DNA of 64,000 nucleotides from Streptomyces sp. DH41. GTDB lineage: Bacteria; Actinomycetota; Actinomycetes; Streptomycetales; Streptomycetaceae. The translations under genes were made by a program, and so were the position numbers. The notes beneath the pieces were generated by a model. The model was not told the DNA's origin, did no database searches, and saw only the letters and a program-made list of their open reading frames with translations. Of this stretch, positions 51,454-60,302 are shown piece after piece; the stretch's first letter is position 1; every line of letters begins with the position of its first letter. The DNA lies in assembly GCF_029813785.1 (NCBI RefSeq), contig NZ_JARVKY010000004.1:248001-312000 (forward strand). The letters run 5' to 3'.

Positions 51454-52440
51454 GTGATCACGTCCCGCGACGGTCTGTGCGGCATCGGGGAACTCGCGGA
51501 GCGGGCGGGTGTCACCGTCAAGACCGTCCGTTTCTACTCCGACCGCGGCCTGCTGCCGGAGGCGTCCCGCAGCGACGGCGGGCACCGGCGGTACGGCCCC
51601 GGGGCGCTCGACCGGCTGCGTCTGATCCGCTCCCTGCGAGCCCTCGGACTGTCCGTTCCCGAGGTGCGCCGCGTTCTCGACGAGGAGGACGAGACCCGGG
51701 AGGCGGGTGGCGAGGGCGCGCCCGGCGGTGGCGCGCTGGAGGCCGCGGTCGCCGGCCGGCTGCGCGAACTCGGCTCCGAGCTGAGGGCGTTGCGCTGGCG
51801 TGAGGCGGCGCTGCGCCTGGTGCAGGAGTGTCCGCCCGGGGAGCGGGCCGGCCGGTTGCGGCTGATCGGCGCCGTGCCCGCCCCGCCCAGCACGGCCCCC
51901 CTGGTCCGGTTCTGGCGCGGCTGGCTGCCGCCGCGGATGCCGGCCCGGGCGGCCGGCGCCTTCCTGGACGTCGCGGTGCCGCAGCCGCCGGACGATCCGG
52001 CCCCGGACCAGGTCCTCGCCTTCGCCCGGCTGAACGCGCTCACGCTCGCCCCGTGCCCCGGCACCGCACAGCCCCAGCCCGAGGCGCACAGGACCGCCGG
52101 GGCCCAGGGGTCCGCCGTGCTGTACGCGGGGCTGGCGGAGGCGTACGAGCTGGCGGGCGCGCACCTGCGCCGGGGCCGGGACCCGCAGCCGGGTGAGGCG
52201 TTGGACGGCTTCGTCGCCGCGTACACGAGCGCGTACGGCGTCCGGGACACCCCGGACTTCCGTCGGCGACTGGCCGGGCAGCTCGCGGCCGACCCCCGGA
52301 TCGACCGCTACTGGGAACTGGTGGCCGAGGTGCTCACCCCGCCGGGGCGGCGGCCGGAACCGACTCCCGGCTCCGCGCACGACTGGCTGCTCGCGGCCCT
52401 GGTCGCGCAGACGGGGGCGCCCCCGGTTCCCATGACGTGA
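51454..52440 (+). CDS. MerR-family transcriptional regulator
   Basis: A 328-residue regulator. Residues 7-75 are the MerR helix-turn-helix (GIGELAERAGVTVKTVRFYS, then RGLLPEASRSDGGHRRYGP, LDRLRLIRSLRALGLSVPEV). A long helix follows. The remaining 200 residues form a large effector domain, much longer than in metal-sensing MerR proteins, with no cysteine pair for metals. MerR proteins of this sort usually bind small organic ligands. The GTG follows GGGAGG. It is divergent from the double-hydrolase gene. The ligand is unknown. Confidence 0.9.
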   Translation: MITSRDGLCGIGELAERAGVTVKTVRFYSDRGLLPEASRSDGGHRRYGPGALDRLRLIRSLRALGLSVPEVRRVLDEEDETREAGGEGAPGGGALEAAVAGRLRELGSELRALRWREAALRLVQECPPGERAGRLRLIGAVPAPPSTAPLVRFWRGWLPPRMPARAAGAFLDVAVPQPPDDPAPDQVLAFARLNALTLAPCPGTAQPQPEAHRTAGAQGSAVLYAGLAEAYELAGAHLRRGRDPQPGEALDGFVAAYTSAYGVRDTPDFRRRLAGQLAADPRIDRYWELVAEVLTPPGRRPEPTPGSAHDWLLAALVAQTGAPPVPMT

Positions 52441-52462
52441 CGTGACGTGACGTGACGTGACG
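52433..52462. repeat. Pentameric TGACG repeat at a convergent gene junction
   Basis: Six copies of TGACG lie exactly between the MerR-gene stop and the stop codon of the convergent small gene, ending in the palindrome TGACGTCA (52458-52465). The repeat supplies the stop codon on the plus strand, and on the minus strand it lies past the TGA at 52463. Confidence 0.9.
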
Positions 52463-52729
52463 TCAGGGCACGTCACCCCGCCAGTCGAAGCGACGGGGGT
52501 CCGAGGGCCTCGGGCCGTACGCGCAGTGGCCGCCCGGGCCGTAGCGGCCCATCTCCGTCGCCAGTGACACTCCCCGGCCGCGCTCTCGCTCGGTCAGGTC
52601 GGTGATGTCGAGCAGCAGACCGTCCAGGGGGCCGCCGACCAGTTGCGCGTAGACGCGTCCGGCCCTCGGCCCGGGGTTGTCGTGGTCGGCGCCGTAGACC
52701 CTGCCCCGCATGAACTCCACCTCATCCAT
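52463..52729 (-). CDS. Small hypothetical protein
   Basis: An 88-residue protein beginning MDEVEFMRGRVYGADHDNPG, with QLVGGPLDGLLLDITDLTER and a C-terminal segment rich in Gly/Tyr/Pro. It resembles small uncharacterised actinobacterial proteins that contain a GGPLDG motif, but I cannot name a function. I chose ATG 52729 for its GGGAGG at 9 bases; a longer GTG start at 52759 is possible. It is 36 bases from the kinase-like gene on the same strand, so the two are probably co-transcribed. Confidence 0.65.
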   Translation of the reverse strand: MDEVEFMRGRVYGADHDNPGPRAGRVYAQLVGGPLDGLLLDITDLTERERGRGVSLATEMGRYGPGGHCAYGPRPSDPRRFDWRGDVP

Positions 52730-52765
52730 GACTCGCAGCCTCCCATCCGCCACTGACAACGGCGG

Positions 52766-53767
52766 CTAGACGGGCGGGTCGTCGAGGAGTTCCAGCAGGC
52801 AGCGGGCGCCCTCCCCGGCCACCGCGGCACCGGTGGCGCCGGACGCGCCGGGGAACAGCCTGCCGTAGGCGCCGGCACGGCTCAGGGCGCTCAGCCGCCA
52901 GGCGAGGCTCACCGCACGTCGTAGTTCCGCCGTCGTCCGGCCGGCGCCCGTCCACGGCTCCAGGTAGGCGTCACGCAGCCGCGGCAGTACGTGCGGCCCG
53001 TACCGCTCGCGGGCCCTGCGGGCGGGGACCGGCAGACTGCAGAAGGGGTGGGAGACGACCGCGTCCCCCCAGTCGAAGAACGTGTACCTGCCCGGTGCGG
53101 GGTGGAACAGCTGGCCGTCGTGCAGGTCCGCGTGGTCGAGGGAGTCCGGCACGCCCACGGCCGCGAGTTCCGCGCACCAGTCCAGGAGGCGGGGGCGGAG
53201 TTTCCTCAATCCGTCCCGTTCCTGGGGCCGCAGCGCGCTGTCGTCGAGCCGGTCGAAGACGTCGGGCAGCGCCGTGGGCCGTGCGTCGGGGACTCCCAGC
53301 CGTGCGATCTCCCGTGCGCGCGGAGTCAGGGCGTGCTGCATGGCGGCGTACTGGCGCAGGAGTTCCTCCCACGCCTTCGGGCCCACGGACTCCCGGGCGA
53401 GTACGTCCCGGAAGAGCGGCCCCCCGTCGGGCAGCAGCGACCAGCCGCGGTCGGCGTCCACCGCCAGCGGCTCCAGTACGTGTTCCGGCACCCAGCGGGC
53501 GAGCGCCGCGGTCAGCGGGCCCTCGAAGGCGCCGGCCGGCGGATTCGCCTTGAACCAGAGCGCGTCGTGCCCCTCGACGGGCAGCCGCACCAGGACGGAC
53601 CACGGCCTCAGCCGCACCCGCCACTTCCCCGCCGGCCGCAGACCGCGTGCGGCGAGCCGGTCCCGTACCCAGGCGTGGACCGCGGCCCGCCAGGCCTCGT
53701 CCTCCCACGGAGTCACCGCCTCCGGGTACCGGCCCCGGTCCACGACCGCCGACGTCTCACCGCGCAT
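52766..53767 (-). CDS. APH-family phosphotransferase-like protein
   Basis: A 333-residue protein with the aminoglycoside/choline-kinase-like phosphotransferase fold. The catalytic loop is DHADLHDGQLF; the usual Asn of the HxDLxxxN loop is Gln here. The metal-binding FFDWGDAVVSHPF acts as the DFG-like segment. The N-terminal lobe has WRVRLRPWSVLVRLPVEGHD and LWFKANPP with the ATP-binding Lys. The acceptor is unknown (small molecule or peptide), and resistance should not be assumed. The start is uncertain between GTG 53770 and the adjacent ATG 53767. It follows the MFS gene by a few bases, so both probably share a transcript. Confidence 0.85.
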   Translation of the reverse strand: MRGETSAVVDRGRYPEAVTPWEDEAWRAAVHAWVRDRLAARGLRPAGKWRVRLRPWSVLVRLPVEGHDALWFKANPPAGAFEGPLTAALARWVPEHVLEPLAVDADRGWSLLPDGGPLFRDVLARESVGPKAWEELLRQYAAMQHALTPRAREIARLGVPDARPTALPDVFDRLDDSALRPQERDGLRKLRPRLLDWCAELAAVGVPDSLDHADLHDGQLFHPAPGRYTFFDWGDAVVSHPFCSLPVPARRARERYGPHVLPRLRDAYLEPWTGAGRTTAELRRAVSLAWRLSALSRAGAYGRLFPGASGATGAAVAGEGARCLLELLDDPPV

Positions 53768-53776
53768 CACGCCATC

Positions 53777-55096
53777 TCAGCATCGCGCGCCACGGGTGAC
53801 CACCGCTTTTCCGCACGGCGGGGACGCCGCCGTCGTACGGGGCCCGGCACGGCGGACGGTGAGGGCGAGGAGGGCCGCGGCGGCGCATGCCGCGCCGAGG
53901 ACCACCCACACCGGGTCGTATCCGGCGAAGGTGTCGCGGGCGACGCCGCCGAGGAAGGCGGCCAGGGCCGCGCCGACCTGGTGGGCCGCGCTGGTCCAGC
54001 CGAAGACGACGGCGCTGTCGGCACCGTGGAACCGGCGGCACAGGGCGATGACCGGCGGCACCGTGGCGAGGTCGAGGAGGCCGAAGAGGACGACGAAGGC
54101 CAGCATGGGCGGCGTGACGGTCGAGCTCATGATCAGGGGCAGCGCGACCAGCAGGAGGCCGCGCAGGGCGAAGACGACGGCGAGCAGCCTGCGGGCGTCG
54201 ACACGGTCGGTGAGCCATCCGGCGGCGACGGTGCCGACGACGTTGAACACGCCGATCAGCGCGAGCAGGGTCGAGGCGGTGGTGACCGGCATGCCGTGGT
54301 CGTGCGCGGCGGGGGCGAAGTGGGTCCACATGATGCCGTTGGTGGAGGCGCCGCAGATCGCGAACGCGGCGGCGAGCAGCCAGAACGGGGCGGTGCGCGC
54401 GGCGGCGCTCAGGACGGTGAGGGCACGGCGCGCGGCACCGGGGACGGGTGGGGGCCTGGGGACGAACACGGGGCTGCCGTAGGGGCGTTCGCCGGTGTCG
54501 GCGGGGTGGTCGCCGAGCGCGAGCCGGACGAGGAGGGCGGTGGCCAGTGCGGCGAGCGCGAGGGTGACCAGGGCGGGGCGCCAGTCGTGGTGGTCGACGG
54601 TCCAGGACAGGGCGGGCAGGAAGACCATCTGGCCGAGGACGCCGGCCGAGGCGAGGATGCCGGTGACCAGGCCGCGTCGTTCGGTGAACCAGCGGTTGGC
54701 GACGGTGGTGGCGAGGGTCATGGCCAGGCAGCCGGTGCCCAGGCCGACGAGGAGGCCCCAGAAGAGGGTGAACTGCCAGGCCGCGTCCATGACGGTGGTG
54801 AGCAGCGCTCCCCCGGCGACGACGCCCAGTGCGGCAAGGACGACGCGCCGGACGCCGAAGCGGTCCATCAGCGCCGCGGCGAAGGGGGCGGTGAGGCCGT
54901 ACAGGACCATGTTCACCGACGCGGCGAGGCCGATGGAGCCCCGGGACCAGTGGAAGTCGCGTTGCAGCGGCCCCTGGAGGACGCCGGGCATGGTGGAGAA
55001 GGCACCGGCGACGACGATCGTGGTTGCGGTGACGGCCGCCACCCACCAGGCGCGGTGTCCGGGGCGGGAGCGGGGGTTCGCGGTCGTGTGGGGCAT
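53777..55096 (-). CDS. Major facilitator superfamily transporter
   Basis: A 439-residue twelve-helix permease. The MFS A-motif region is APFAAALMDRFGVRRVVLAA, and later GWLTDRVDARRLLAV occupies the corresponding loop in the second half. Close family features (VNMVLYGLTAPFA, VANRWFTERRGLVTGILAS, WRPALVTL) are those of oxalate/formate-antiporter-like or efflux-type permeases. The ATG at 55096 follows GAAGAG; an upstream GTG at 55105 is possible. It is divergent from an AraC regulator, which probably controls it. The substrate is unknown. Confidence 0.88.
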   Translation of the reverse strand: MPHTTANPRSRPGHRAWWVAAVTATTIVVAGAFSTMPGVLQGPLQRDFHWSRGSIGLAASVNMVLYGLTAPFAAALMDRFGVRRVVLAALGVVAGGALLTTVMDAAWQFTLFWGLLVGLGTGCLAMTLATTVANRWFTERRGLVTGILASAGVLGQMVFLPALSWTVDHHDWRPALVTLALAALATALLVRLALGDHPADTGERPYGSPVFVPRPPPVPGAARRALTVLSAAARTAPFWLLAAAFAICGASTNGIMWTHFAPAAHDHGMPVTTASTLLALIGVFNVVGTVAAGWLTDRVDARRLLAVVFALRGLLLVALPLIMSSTVTPPMLAFVVLFGLLDLATVPPVIALCRRFHGADSAVVFGWTSAAHQVGAALAAFLGGVARDTFAGYDPVWVVLGAACAAAALLALTVRRAGPRTTAASPPCGKAVVTRGARC

Positions 55097-55136
55097 GGAC
55101 ACCACTCTTCGCCGGATGCGTGGCCCGGACTACTGA

Positions 55137-55165
55137 CCAGATGGACTACGAGTGAAAGAATCTGG
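55137..55165. promoter_or_regulatory. Inverted repeat before the AraC-type gene
   Basis: CCAGAT and ATCTGG form a perfect 6-bp dyad with a 17-base spacer, ending 2 bases before the AraC-family start. It is a possible autoregulatory site; weak evidence. Confidence 0.35.
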
Positions 55166-55167
55166 CC

Positions 55168-56181
55168 ATGAGGGTCACGGCGGGTGAGGCGGAAGAGGCG
55201 GCGGGCGCACAGGCGCCGCACCGTGTGGTGGTGTTCGTGCGTCCCGGGCTGCTGCCGATGGAACTGGGCATCGTGCACCGCCTGTTCACCACGGCCGCCG
55301 ACGACAGCGGGCGACCGTTGTACTCGGTGCTGACGTGCGCGTCCGCGCCGGGCGAGGTCGCCACCGACACGGACTTCAGCGTCAACGTCCCCCACGGGCC
55401 GCAGGTTCTGCGAAGCGCCGACACGGTGGTCGTGCCGGCGGCCCTGGAGGACTACGGGCCGCAGGAACGCGGGCGGCTCGCCGCCCCGGTGCGCGCTGCC
55501 CTGGAGCTGATCCCCCCGACCGCCCGGCTGGCGTCCATCTGCACCGGCTCGTTCGTGCTGGCCGCGGCCGGCGTGCTGGAGGGGCGGCGGGCCACGACGC
55601 ACTGGAAGTCCTGCGCCGAACTGGCCTCGCTCTACCCGGAGGTCGACGTCGATCCCGACGTGCTCTACACCGACGACCGGGGCGTGCTCACCTCGGCGGG
55701 TGTCGCCGCCGGGATCGACCTCTGCCTGCACATGATCCGTGACGACCACGGCGCGGACGTGGCGAACACGGTGGCGCGCGGCACGGTGGTGCCGCCGCAT
55801 CGCGACGGCGGCCAGGCGCAGTACATCGACCGGCCCGTCCAGCGGGTGGACGGCTCCTCGACCGCCGCCGCACGTGCGTACGCGCTCCAGCGGCTGGGCG
55901 ACTCCCTCACCCTCGAGGAACTGGCGGGCCAGGCCGCGATGAGCGTGCGGACCCTCAACCGGAGATTCCGGCAGGAGACCGGGACGACACCCATGCAGTG
56001 GCTCGCCCGGCAGCGTCTCGACTACGCCCGGCGGCTGCTGGAGCGCGGTGACGAACCGGTCGACCGCGTCGCCGCCCGCGCCGGCTTCGGCACCGGGACC
56101 GCGATGCGCCAGCACTTCCGCGAGGTCCTCGGTGTGTCACCGCGCGCGTACCGCAACACCTTCCGCGGCGGCCCGGCGTAG
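55168..56181 (+). CDS. GATase1-like AraC-family regulator
   Basis: A 337-residue regulator of the FtrA/GlxA-like AraC group. The N-terminal DJ-1/PfpI-like domain (about 18-195) includes RVVVFVRPGLLPMELGIVHR, VLTCASAPGEV and SICTGSFVLAAAGVLEGRRATTHW with the nucleophile-elbow cysteine. The C-terminal AraC DNA-binding domain (about 225-335) has LGDSLTLEELAGQAAMSVRT and GFGTGTAMRQHFREVLGVSP. These regulators sense small amines or aldehydes; here the ligand is unknown. It is divergent from the MFS gene across 71 bases and is a good candidate for its control. Confidence 0.93.
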   Translation: MRVTAGEAEEAAGAQAPHRVVVFVRPGLLPMELGIVHRLFTTAADDSGRPLYSVLTCASAPGEVATDTDFSVNVPHGPQVLRSADTVVVPAALEDYGPQERGRLAAPVRAALELIPPTARLASICTGSFVLAAAGVLEGRRATTHWKSCAELASLYPEVDVDPDVLYTDDRGVLTSAGVAAGIDLCLHMIRDDHGADVANTVARGTVVPPHRDGGQAQYIDRPVQRVDGSSTAAARAYALQRLGDSLTLEELAGQAAMSVRTLNRRFRQETGTTPMQWLARQRLDYARRLLERGDEPVDRVAARAGFGTGTAMRQHFREVLGVSPRAYRNTFRGGPA

Positions 56182-56538
56182 AACTCGGACGTAGCGTACG
56201 GGTCCCGCCGCGGTGAGCGCGTGCTGGGCCTCGTGAGCGGCCGGGACCGAGACGTGGCCGAGGCTCCGGCGAACCCCGGACGCGAGCGCCTCGGCACCGA
56301 GGTGATCGCCCTGCCGGACGGTCTCCAGCCGTGCTGGAACACGGACGGCACCGGCTACGTGCTCGAACTCGCCGCGCGGCGAACCGGGACACCGGGGGGA
56401 ATCGAACGGGGTGCGGCCCAGCGTCCTGGTCAGCCACCGGCGGGTACCGCGCCGCAGTGGACCAACGCCGTCCGGGCCGGGTCGGTGGGTGAGGTACGGC
56501 GTCGGGTGCCGGGTGGAGGGCGTCCGATGCCGTACGTG
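56182..56538. other. Intergenic stretch after the AraC-type gene
   Basis: No gene is seen in 357 bases between the AraC-type gene and the end of the convergent MMPL gene. A plus-strand frame from 56221 begins MLGLVSGRDRDVAEAPANPG and includes GTEVIALPDGLQPCWNTDGT. It looks slightly protein-like but lacks a recognised motif and runs on antisense to the MMPL gene. Confidence 0.35.
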
Positions 56539-58692
56539 TCACACCCGGGGCCGGTCGGCTGTGGGGGCGGCACCCGCCTGTGCGGGAAGACGCACCTTGG
56601 CGTCGCGGGCGGGGAGCACGCGTCCGAGCCCGCCGGGCAGCCACCAGTTGGCGCACCCCATGAGCCGCATCAGGGCGGGCGCCAGCACCATGCGGACGAC
56701 GGTGGCGTCCAGCACCACGGCGGCCATCACCACGAAGCCGATCTGACGCAGGTCCTGGCGGTGGGTGCCGAGAAGACCGGTGAGGCTCACCACGAGCACG
56801 CCCGCGGCCAGGCTGATGGGCAGCGCGGTGCGGCGCAGGCCGTGCAGGACGGCCGCGGCGTTGTCGCCGTGGGCCCGGTAGTGCTCGGCGATGCGGTGGA
56901 CGAGGAAGACCTCGTAGTCCATGGACAGACCGAACACCAGGGTGAGCGCGATCAGCGGGAGCAGCGGGTTGACGGCGGGGTGGCCGAGGGCGGGCGCGGC
57001 CAAGGCGAGCATCCCGAAGGCGGCGGCGACGCAGAGCAGGTTCATCGCGATCGCCTTGAGCGGCACGACGACGGACCGGAAGACCAGGAAGGTCAGCACG
57101 AAGGTGCCGCAGCAGATCACCACCAGCACCAGCCCCACCTGGTCGTCGACCTCGGCCGTCAGGTCGTGGACGGTCGCGGCCGGACCCGCGATCAGCACGG
57201 GCTGCCCGGCGGGCAGCAGGCGGGGCACCAGGTCGTCCCGCAGCTCTCGCTGCAGGGCCGCCGCGTCGGCGGTGTCCGGGGCCTGGCGCTCGCCGATCAG
57301 CACCAGTGTCAGATCGCGGCCGTTGTCGAGCGCAGTGGTGAGGAACACCCGCGGATCCCCACGCAGTTCGGCGGTCAGGGGCTGCGTGTCGACCGATCCG
57401 ACGTTCCCCGGGCGGGGCAGCGCGACCAGCGTCAGGCTCGCGATTCGGTCGTCCTCCATCCGGGCCAGCCCCTCGCCGAGCGTGGTGCCCGACAGGACCG
57501 CCCGGTCGAAGTGCAGCGCCGTGCGCAGCCCGAGCACCGGGGCCGCGGCCAGCAGCAGGAGTAGCACCGCGGCCGTCGCGTAGCGGCCCGGGTGGCGCAG
57601 CAGGTGGCCGGTCCAGCGTTCCCAAGCGGTGGGACCAGCCTTCGGACGGCGCCGTCCCGGCCGTGCCCAGGGCATCGGGCCCCATTCCAGGACTCGGTCG
57701 CAGGAGGCGAGCAGCGCCGGCATCAAGGTGAGCGAGGCGAGGGTGGCGGTCGAGGCGGCCAGCACCGCGGCGAACGCCAGGGCCCGCATGTAGGCGATGT
57801 CGGTCAGCAGCAGGCCGACGGCGGTCGTGACGACGGCCGTGCCCGCCAGGACGACCGTGGCCCCGGCGGTGACGGTGGCCTGCTCGGCTGCCCGTTCCGG
57901 GGGCAGGCCGGTGGCGCGGCGCCGACGGTGACGCAGCGTCATCAGCAGGGCGTAGTCCAGGCCCACGCCGAGGCCGACGGTGGCGACCACGGTCACCGCG
58001 GTGGCGTCCACCCCGTGGGGCGGCCCGGTCAGCGTCAGGACGCCGAGGCTGAGCACGATCGCGGTGCCGGCGAGCAGCAGGACCAGCGCGGCGGCCCCCA
58101 CGGAGCCGAGCCCCACCGCCAGCAGCAGGGCCGCCGCGGGCACGGCGTACGCCTCGGCGGAACGCAGGTCCTCGGTGGTGGCACGGGCCAGTTCGGACAG
58201 GACCGGGTCCAGGCCGACCAGCGCGACGGACACCGCGCCGTCCGAGTGGTCGCGGGCGGCCTCCTCGGCCCGTGCGTCCAGTTCCGGCAGCACACGGCGG
58301 GCGCTGTCCGTCGCACCGGTCACGCCGAGCATCACGTAGGCGTGGCGAGGGTGCTGGTCCTCGGTGCGGGGAACCGGCAGGGCGGCCCCCACCCTCGCGT
58401 GTTCCGACACCGCGGAGGTGACGGCCCGGGTGGTGCGCCGGTACGCCGGGGCGTCGGCGGGCAGCGTGCGGGACGTGAAGGCCAGCATCACCTGCCGACC
58501 GCCGATGTCCGGGAACCGCTCGGCGATCAGCTCGGACGCTGCGGCCGAGGCGGACCGGTCGACCGTGATGTCCGGTGGCTGCAGCATCCGGGACAGGGAG
58601 GGGAGCACGGCGAGACTCGCGACGACCAGCACCAGCCACCCGGCCATCACGGCGTACCGGTAGCGCACCACGAGGGCTCCGATTCGGCGCAC
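56539..58692 (-). CDS. MMPL/RND-family membrane transporter
   Basis: A 717-residue exporter of the MMPL (actinobacterial RND) family. Both halves of the internal duplication are visible: VATVGLGVGLDYALLMTLRH with RHRRRRATG after the fourth helix, and LVFGLSMDYEVFLVHRIAEH in the second half, each with a paired-Asp-like segment for proton relay. Two large extracellular loops (about 40-170 and 400-520) flank the helices. Members export lipids or natural products. The GTG at 58692 has AAAGGAGG 6 bases upstream. It is divergent from the thioester-reductase-like gene and the polyketide synthase, so it may export that product. Confidence 0.9.
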   Translation of the reverse strand: MRRIGALVVRYRYAVMAGWLVLVVASLAVLPSLSRMLQPPDITVDRSASAAASELIAERFPDIGGRQVMLAFTSRTLPADAPAYRRTTRAVTSAVSEHARVGAALPVPRTEDQHPRHAYVMLGVTGATDSARRVLPELDARAEEAARDHSDGAVSVALVGLDPVLSELARATTEDLRSAEAYAVPAAALLLAVGLGSVGAAALVLLLAGTAIVLSLGVLTLTGPPHGVDATAVTVVATVGLGVGLDYALLMTLRHRRRRATGLPPERAAEQATVTAGATVVLAGTAVVTTAVGLLLTDIAYMRALAFAAVLAASTATLASLTLMPALLASCDRVLEWGPMPWARPGRRRPKAGPTAWERWTGHLLRHPGRYATAAVLLLLLAAAPVLGLRTALHFDRAVLSGTTLGEGLARMEDDRIASLTLVALPRPGNVGSVDTQPLTAELRGDPRVFLTTALDNGRDLTLVLIGERQAPDTADAAALQRELRDDLVPRLLPAGQPVLIAGPAATVHDLTAEVDDQVGLVLVVICCGTFVLTFLVFRSVVVPLKAIAMNLLCVAAAFGMLALAAPALGHPAVNPLLPLIALTLVFGLSMDYEVFLVHRIAEHYRAHGDNAAAVLHGLRRTALPISLAAGVLVVSLTGLLGTHRQDLRQIGFVVMAAVVLDATVVRMVLAPALMRLMGCANWWLPGGLGRVLPARDAKVRLPAQAGAAPTADRPRV

Positions 58693-59196
58693 CCGCGCCT
58701 CCTTTCCGCGTCGCTGTCGAGGGTCACTGGCTACCACAGGCGAACCGGGACGTTCGGGGCGCCCGGACCCTTCGCCCGGTGGCGGCAGGGGCTACGGGCC
58801 AGGGGGGAACAGGCCCATGGGGTACGCCGGGGCACTCCGCGGGGACGACTCGAAGGGGTGATGCGGCACAGCGCGCGCGTTGACGAAGGACCCGACGCGT
58901 GGGAGTGGGTCCGGGGGCGTGGGTGGCGAGCCGCGGGCACCTGCGGGCCCGTCGGCCCAGTGGCCTTTCGGGGATGTGCCGTTGGCGGCGGGGACTCCGG
59001 TGGGACCGGCGACGAGGGATCACCCCGGAGGGTGAACACCTGCGACCGGCGTCACGGTGTGCACCAGCTCGGATACTGTCCGACGCGTGATTCGTGCGAT
59101 GTCCTTGGCGGCACCCCGTTCGCGTCCGGCCCGGGGCCCGACGGCCTGGGCGGTCCCCGTCTCCGGCCGGACGGGTGCCGGAACGCGGGAGCGTGT
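58693..59196. other. Divergent intergenic region before the reductase/PKS genes
   Basis: No convincing gene is seen in 504 bases. Short open frames have Pro/Arg-rich peptides. It must carry the promoter of the MMPL gene on one side and that of the reductase/polyketide synthase pair on the other. No regulator box is recognised. Confidence 0.4.
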
Positions 59197-60240
59197 GTGC
59201 TGACCGCCGTCACCGGTGCCACCGGGCTCCTCGGCCTGCACCTGGTGCGTGAAGCGCTGGCGCGTGGCAGGCGGCTGCTGCTGCTCGCGCGTCGGCATCC
59301 GCTGCCGGCCGCCGTGCGCGTGGAACGGTTTCTGCGGGCGTGCGGCGCGGGCGCGGAAGAACTGCGGATGGCGCGTACGCGCGTGGAGACGCTGGAAATC
59401 GTGCTGGAGGACGGTCTTCTCGGGCTGGGACGCGAGGGCTTCCTGCGGCTGGCGGACCGGATCGACGTCCTGTGGCACTGCGCCGGTGACATCTCCTTCG
59501 CCGCGGACCTGCCACGGGCGCGGCGTACGAACGTCGACGGGACACGGCACGTACTGCGCCTCCTGACGGCCGGCGAGCGGGCTCCCCTGCTGTGCCACGT
59601 CAGCACGGTCGCCGTGGCTGGGGCCCGGCCCGACGGAGTCGTCGAGGAGAAGCAGCTGGACGCCTCGTTCGGCTTCAACACCCCGTATGAGCAGTCGAAG
59701 TTCGAGGGCGAGCAACTCGTGCACCGCTGGGTGTCCGAGCACGGCGGCCGGGCAGTCGTCTTCCGCCCGAGCTGCCTGGCCACCCTGCGTCCCGCGCACC
59801 CCGACCGTCCCAGCCATCCTCTTCAGGTGCTGGCGGAGCGGGTGGGCGCCGTGCTCCGTCGGCATCCCGGGCCGGTGACGCTGCCGGTGCCCGAGGACGC
59901 CAGTACCAACGTCCTGCCGGTCGAGCACGCCGCGTACGTGATGACGGAGGTCGCCGGACGGCAGTGCGGGGACCGGCCGCGCGTCTGCCACGTCGTCAAC
60001 CCGCGCGACCTGCCCGTGACCGAGGTGATCGCGGCCCTCGGTGACCACTTCGGCGTCCCCGTGAACACCGACTGGCGTTCCGCGCCGGGCTCGATCGACG
60101 TGCGGCTCGCGCTGCCCGCGTACGCGTGCTGGCTGTCGTTCTCCCGCACCTACGAGGACCGCGGTCTGGCCCGGCTCGGCCTCGCCTGCCCCGGCCGGCC
60201 CGTCGTCGACCGGAACTACGTCGCGGCAGCCCTGCGCTGA
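59197..60240 (+). CDS. Thioester-reductase-like SDR
   Basis: A 347-residue extended SDR of the NAD-binding_4/thioester-reductase group (related to the reductase domains of NRPS, CAR and fatty-acyl-CoA reductases). The cofactor site is LTAVTGATGLLGLHLVREA, the catalytic Tyr-x3-Lys lies in YEQSKFEGEQLVH, and VLWHCAGDISF and NVDGTRHVLRLL are typical. It stands alone next to a polyketide synthase, 63 bases upstream in the same direction, so it may release or reduce a thioester-bound product. GTG start with GGGAG upstream; an earlier start in the same frame is possible because the region is GC-rich. Confidence 0.85.
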   Translation: MLTAVTGATGLLGLHLVREALARGRRLLLLARRHPLPAAVRVERFLRACGAGAEELRMARTRVETLEIVLEDGLLGLGREGFLRLADRIDVLWHCAGDISFAADLPRARRTNVDGTRHVLRLLTAGERAPLLCHVSTVAVAGARPDGVVEEKQLDASFGFNTPYEQSKFEGEQLVHRWVSEHGGRAVVFRPSCLATLRPAHPDRPSHPLQVLAERVGAVLRRHPGPVTLPVPEDASTNVLPVEHAAYVMTEVAGRQCGDRPRVCHVVNPRDLPVTEVIAALGDHFGVPVNTDWRSAPGSIDVRLALPAYACWLSFSRTYEDRGLARLGLACPGRPVVDRNYVAAALR

Positions 60241-60302
60241 CCGTGCCCGCGACCGGAAACGGCCGGCCCCCACTCCTGCCCAACGACCTCAAGGAGACCG
60301 AT

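Noticed and set aside
52458..52465. TGACGTCA as a regulator-binding site
   Set aside because: It is produced by the end of the TGACG repeat and lies between two convergent stop codons, not in a promoter.
52766..53767. Aminoglycoside resistance enzyme
   Set aside because: Only the general kinase fold is visible and the catalytic-loop Asn is Gln; there is no evidence for an antibiotic substrate.
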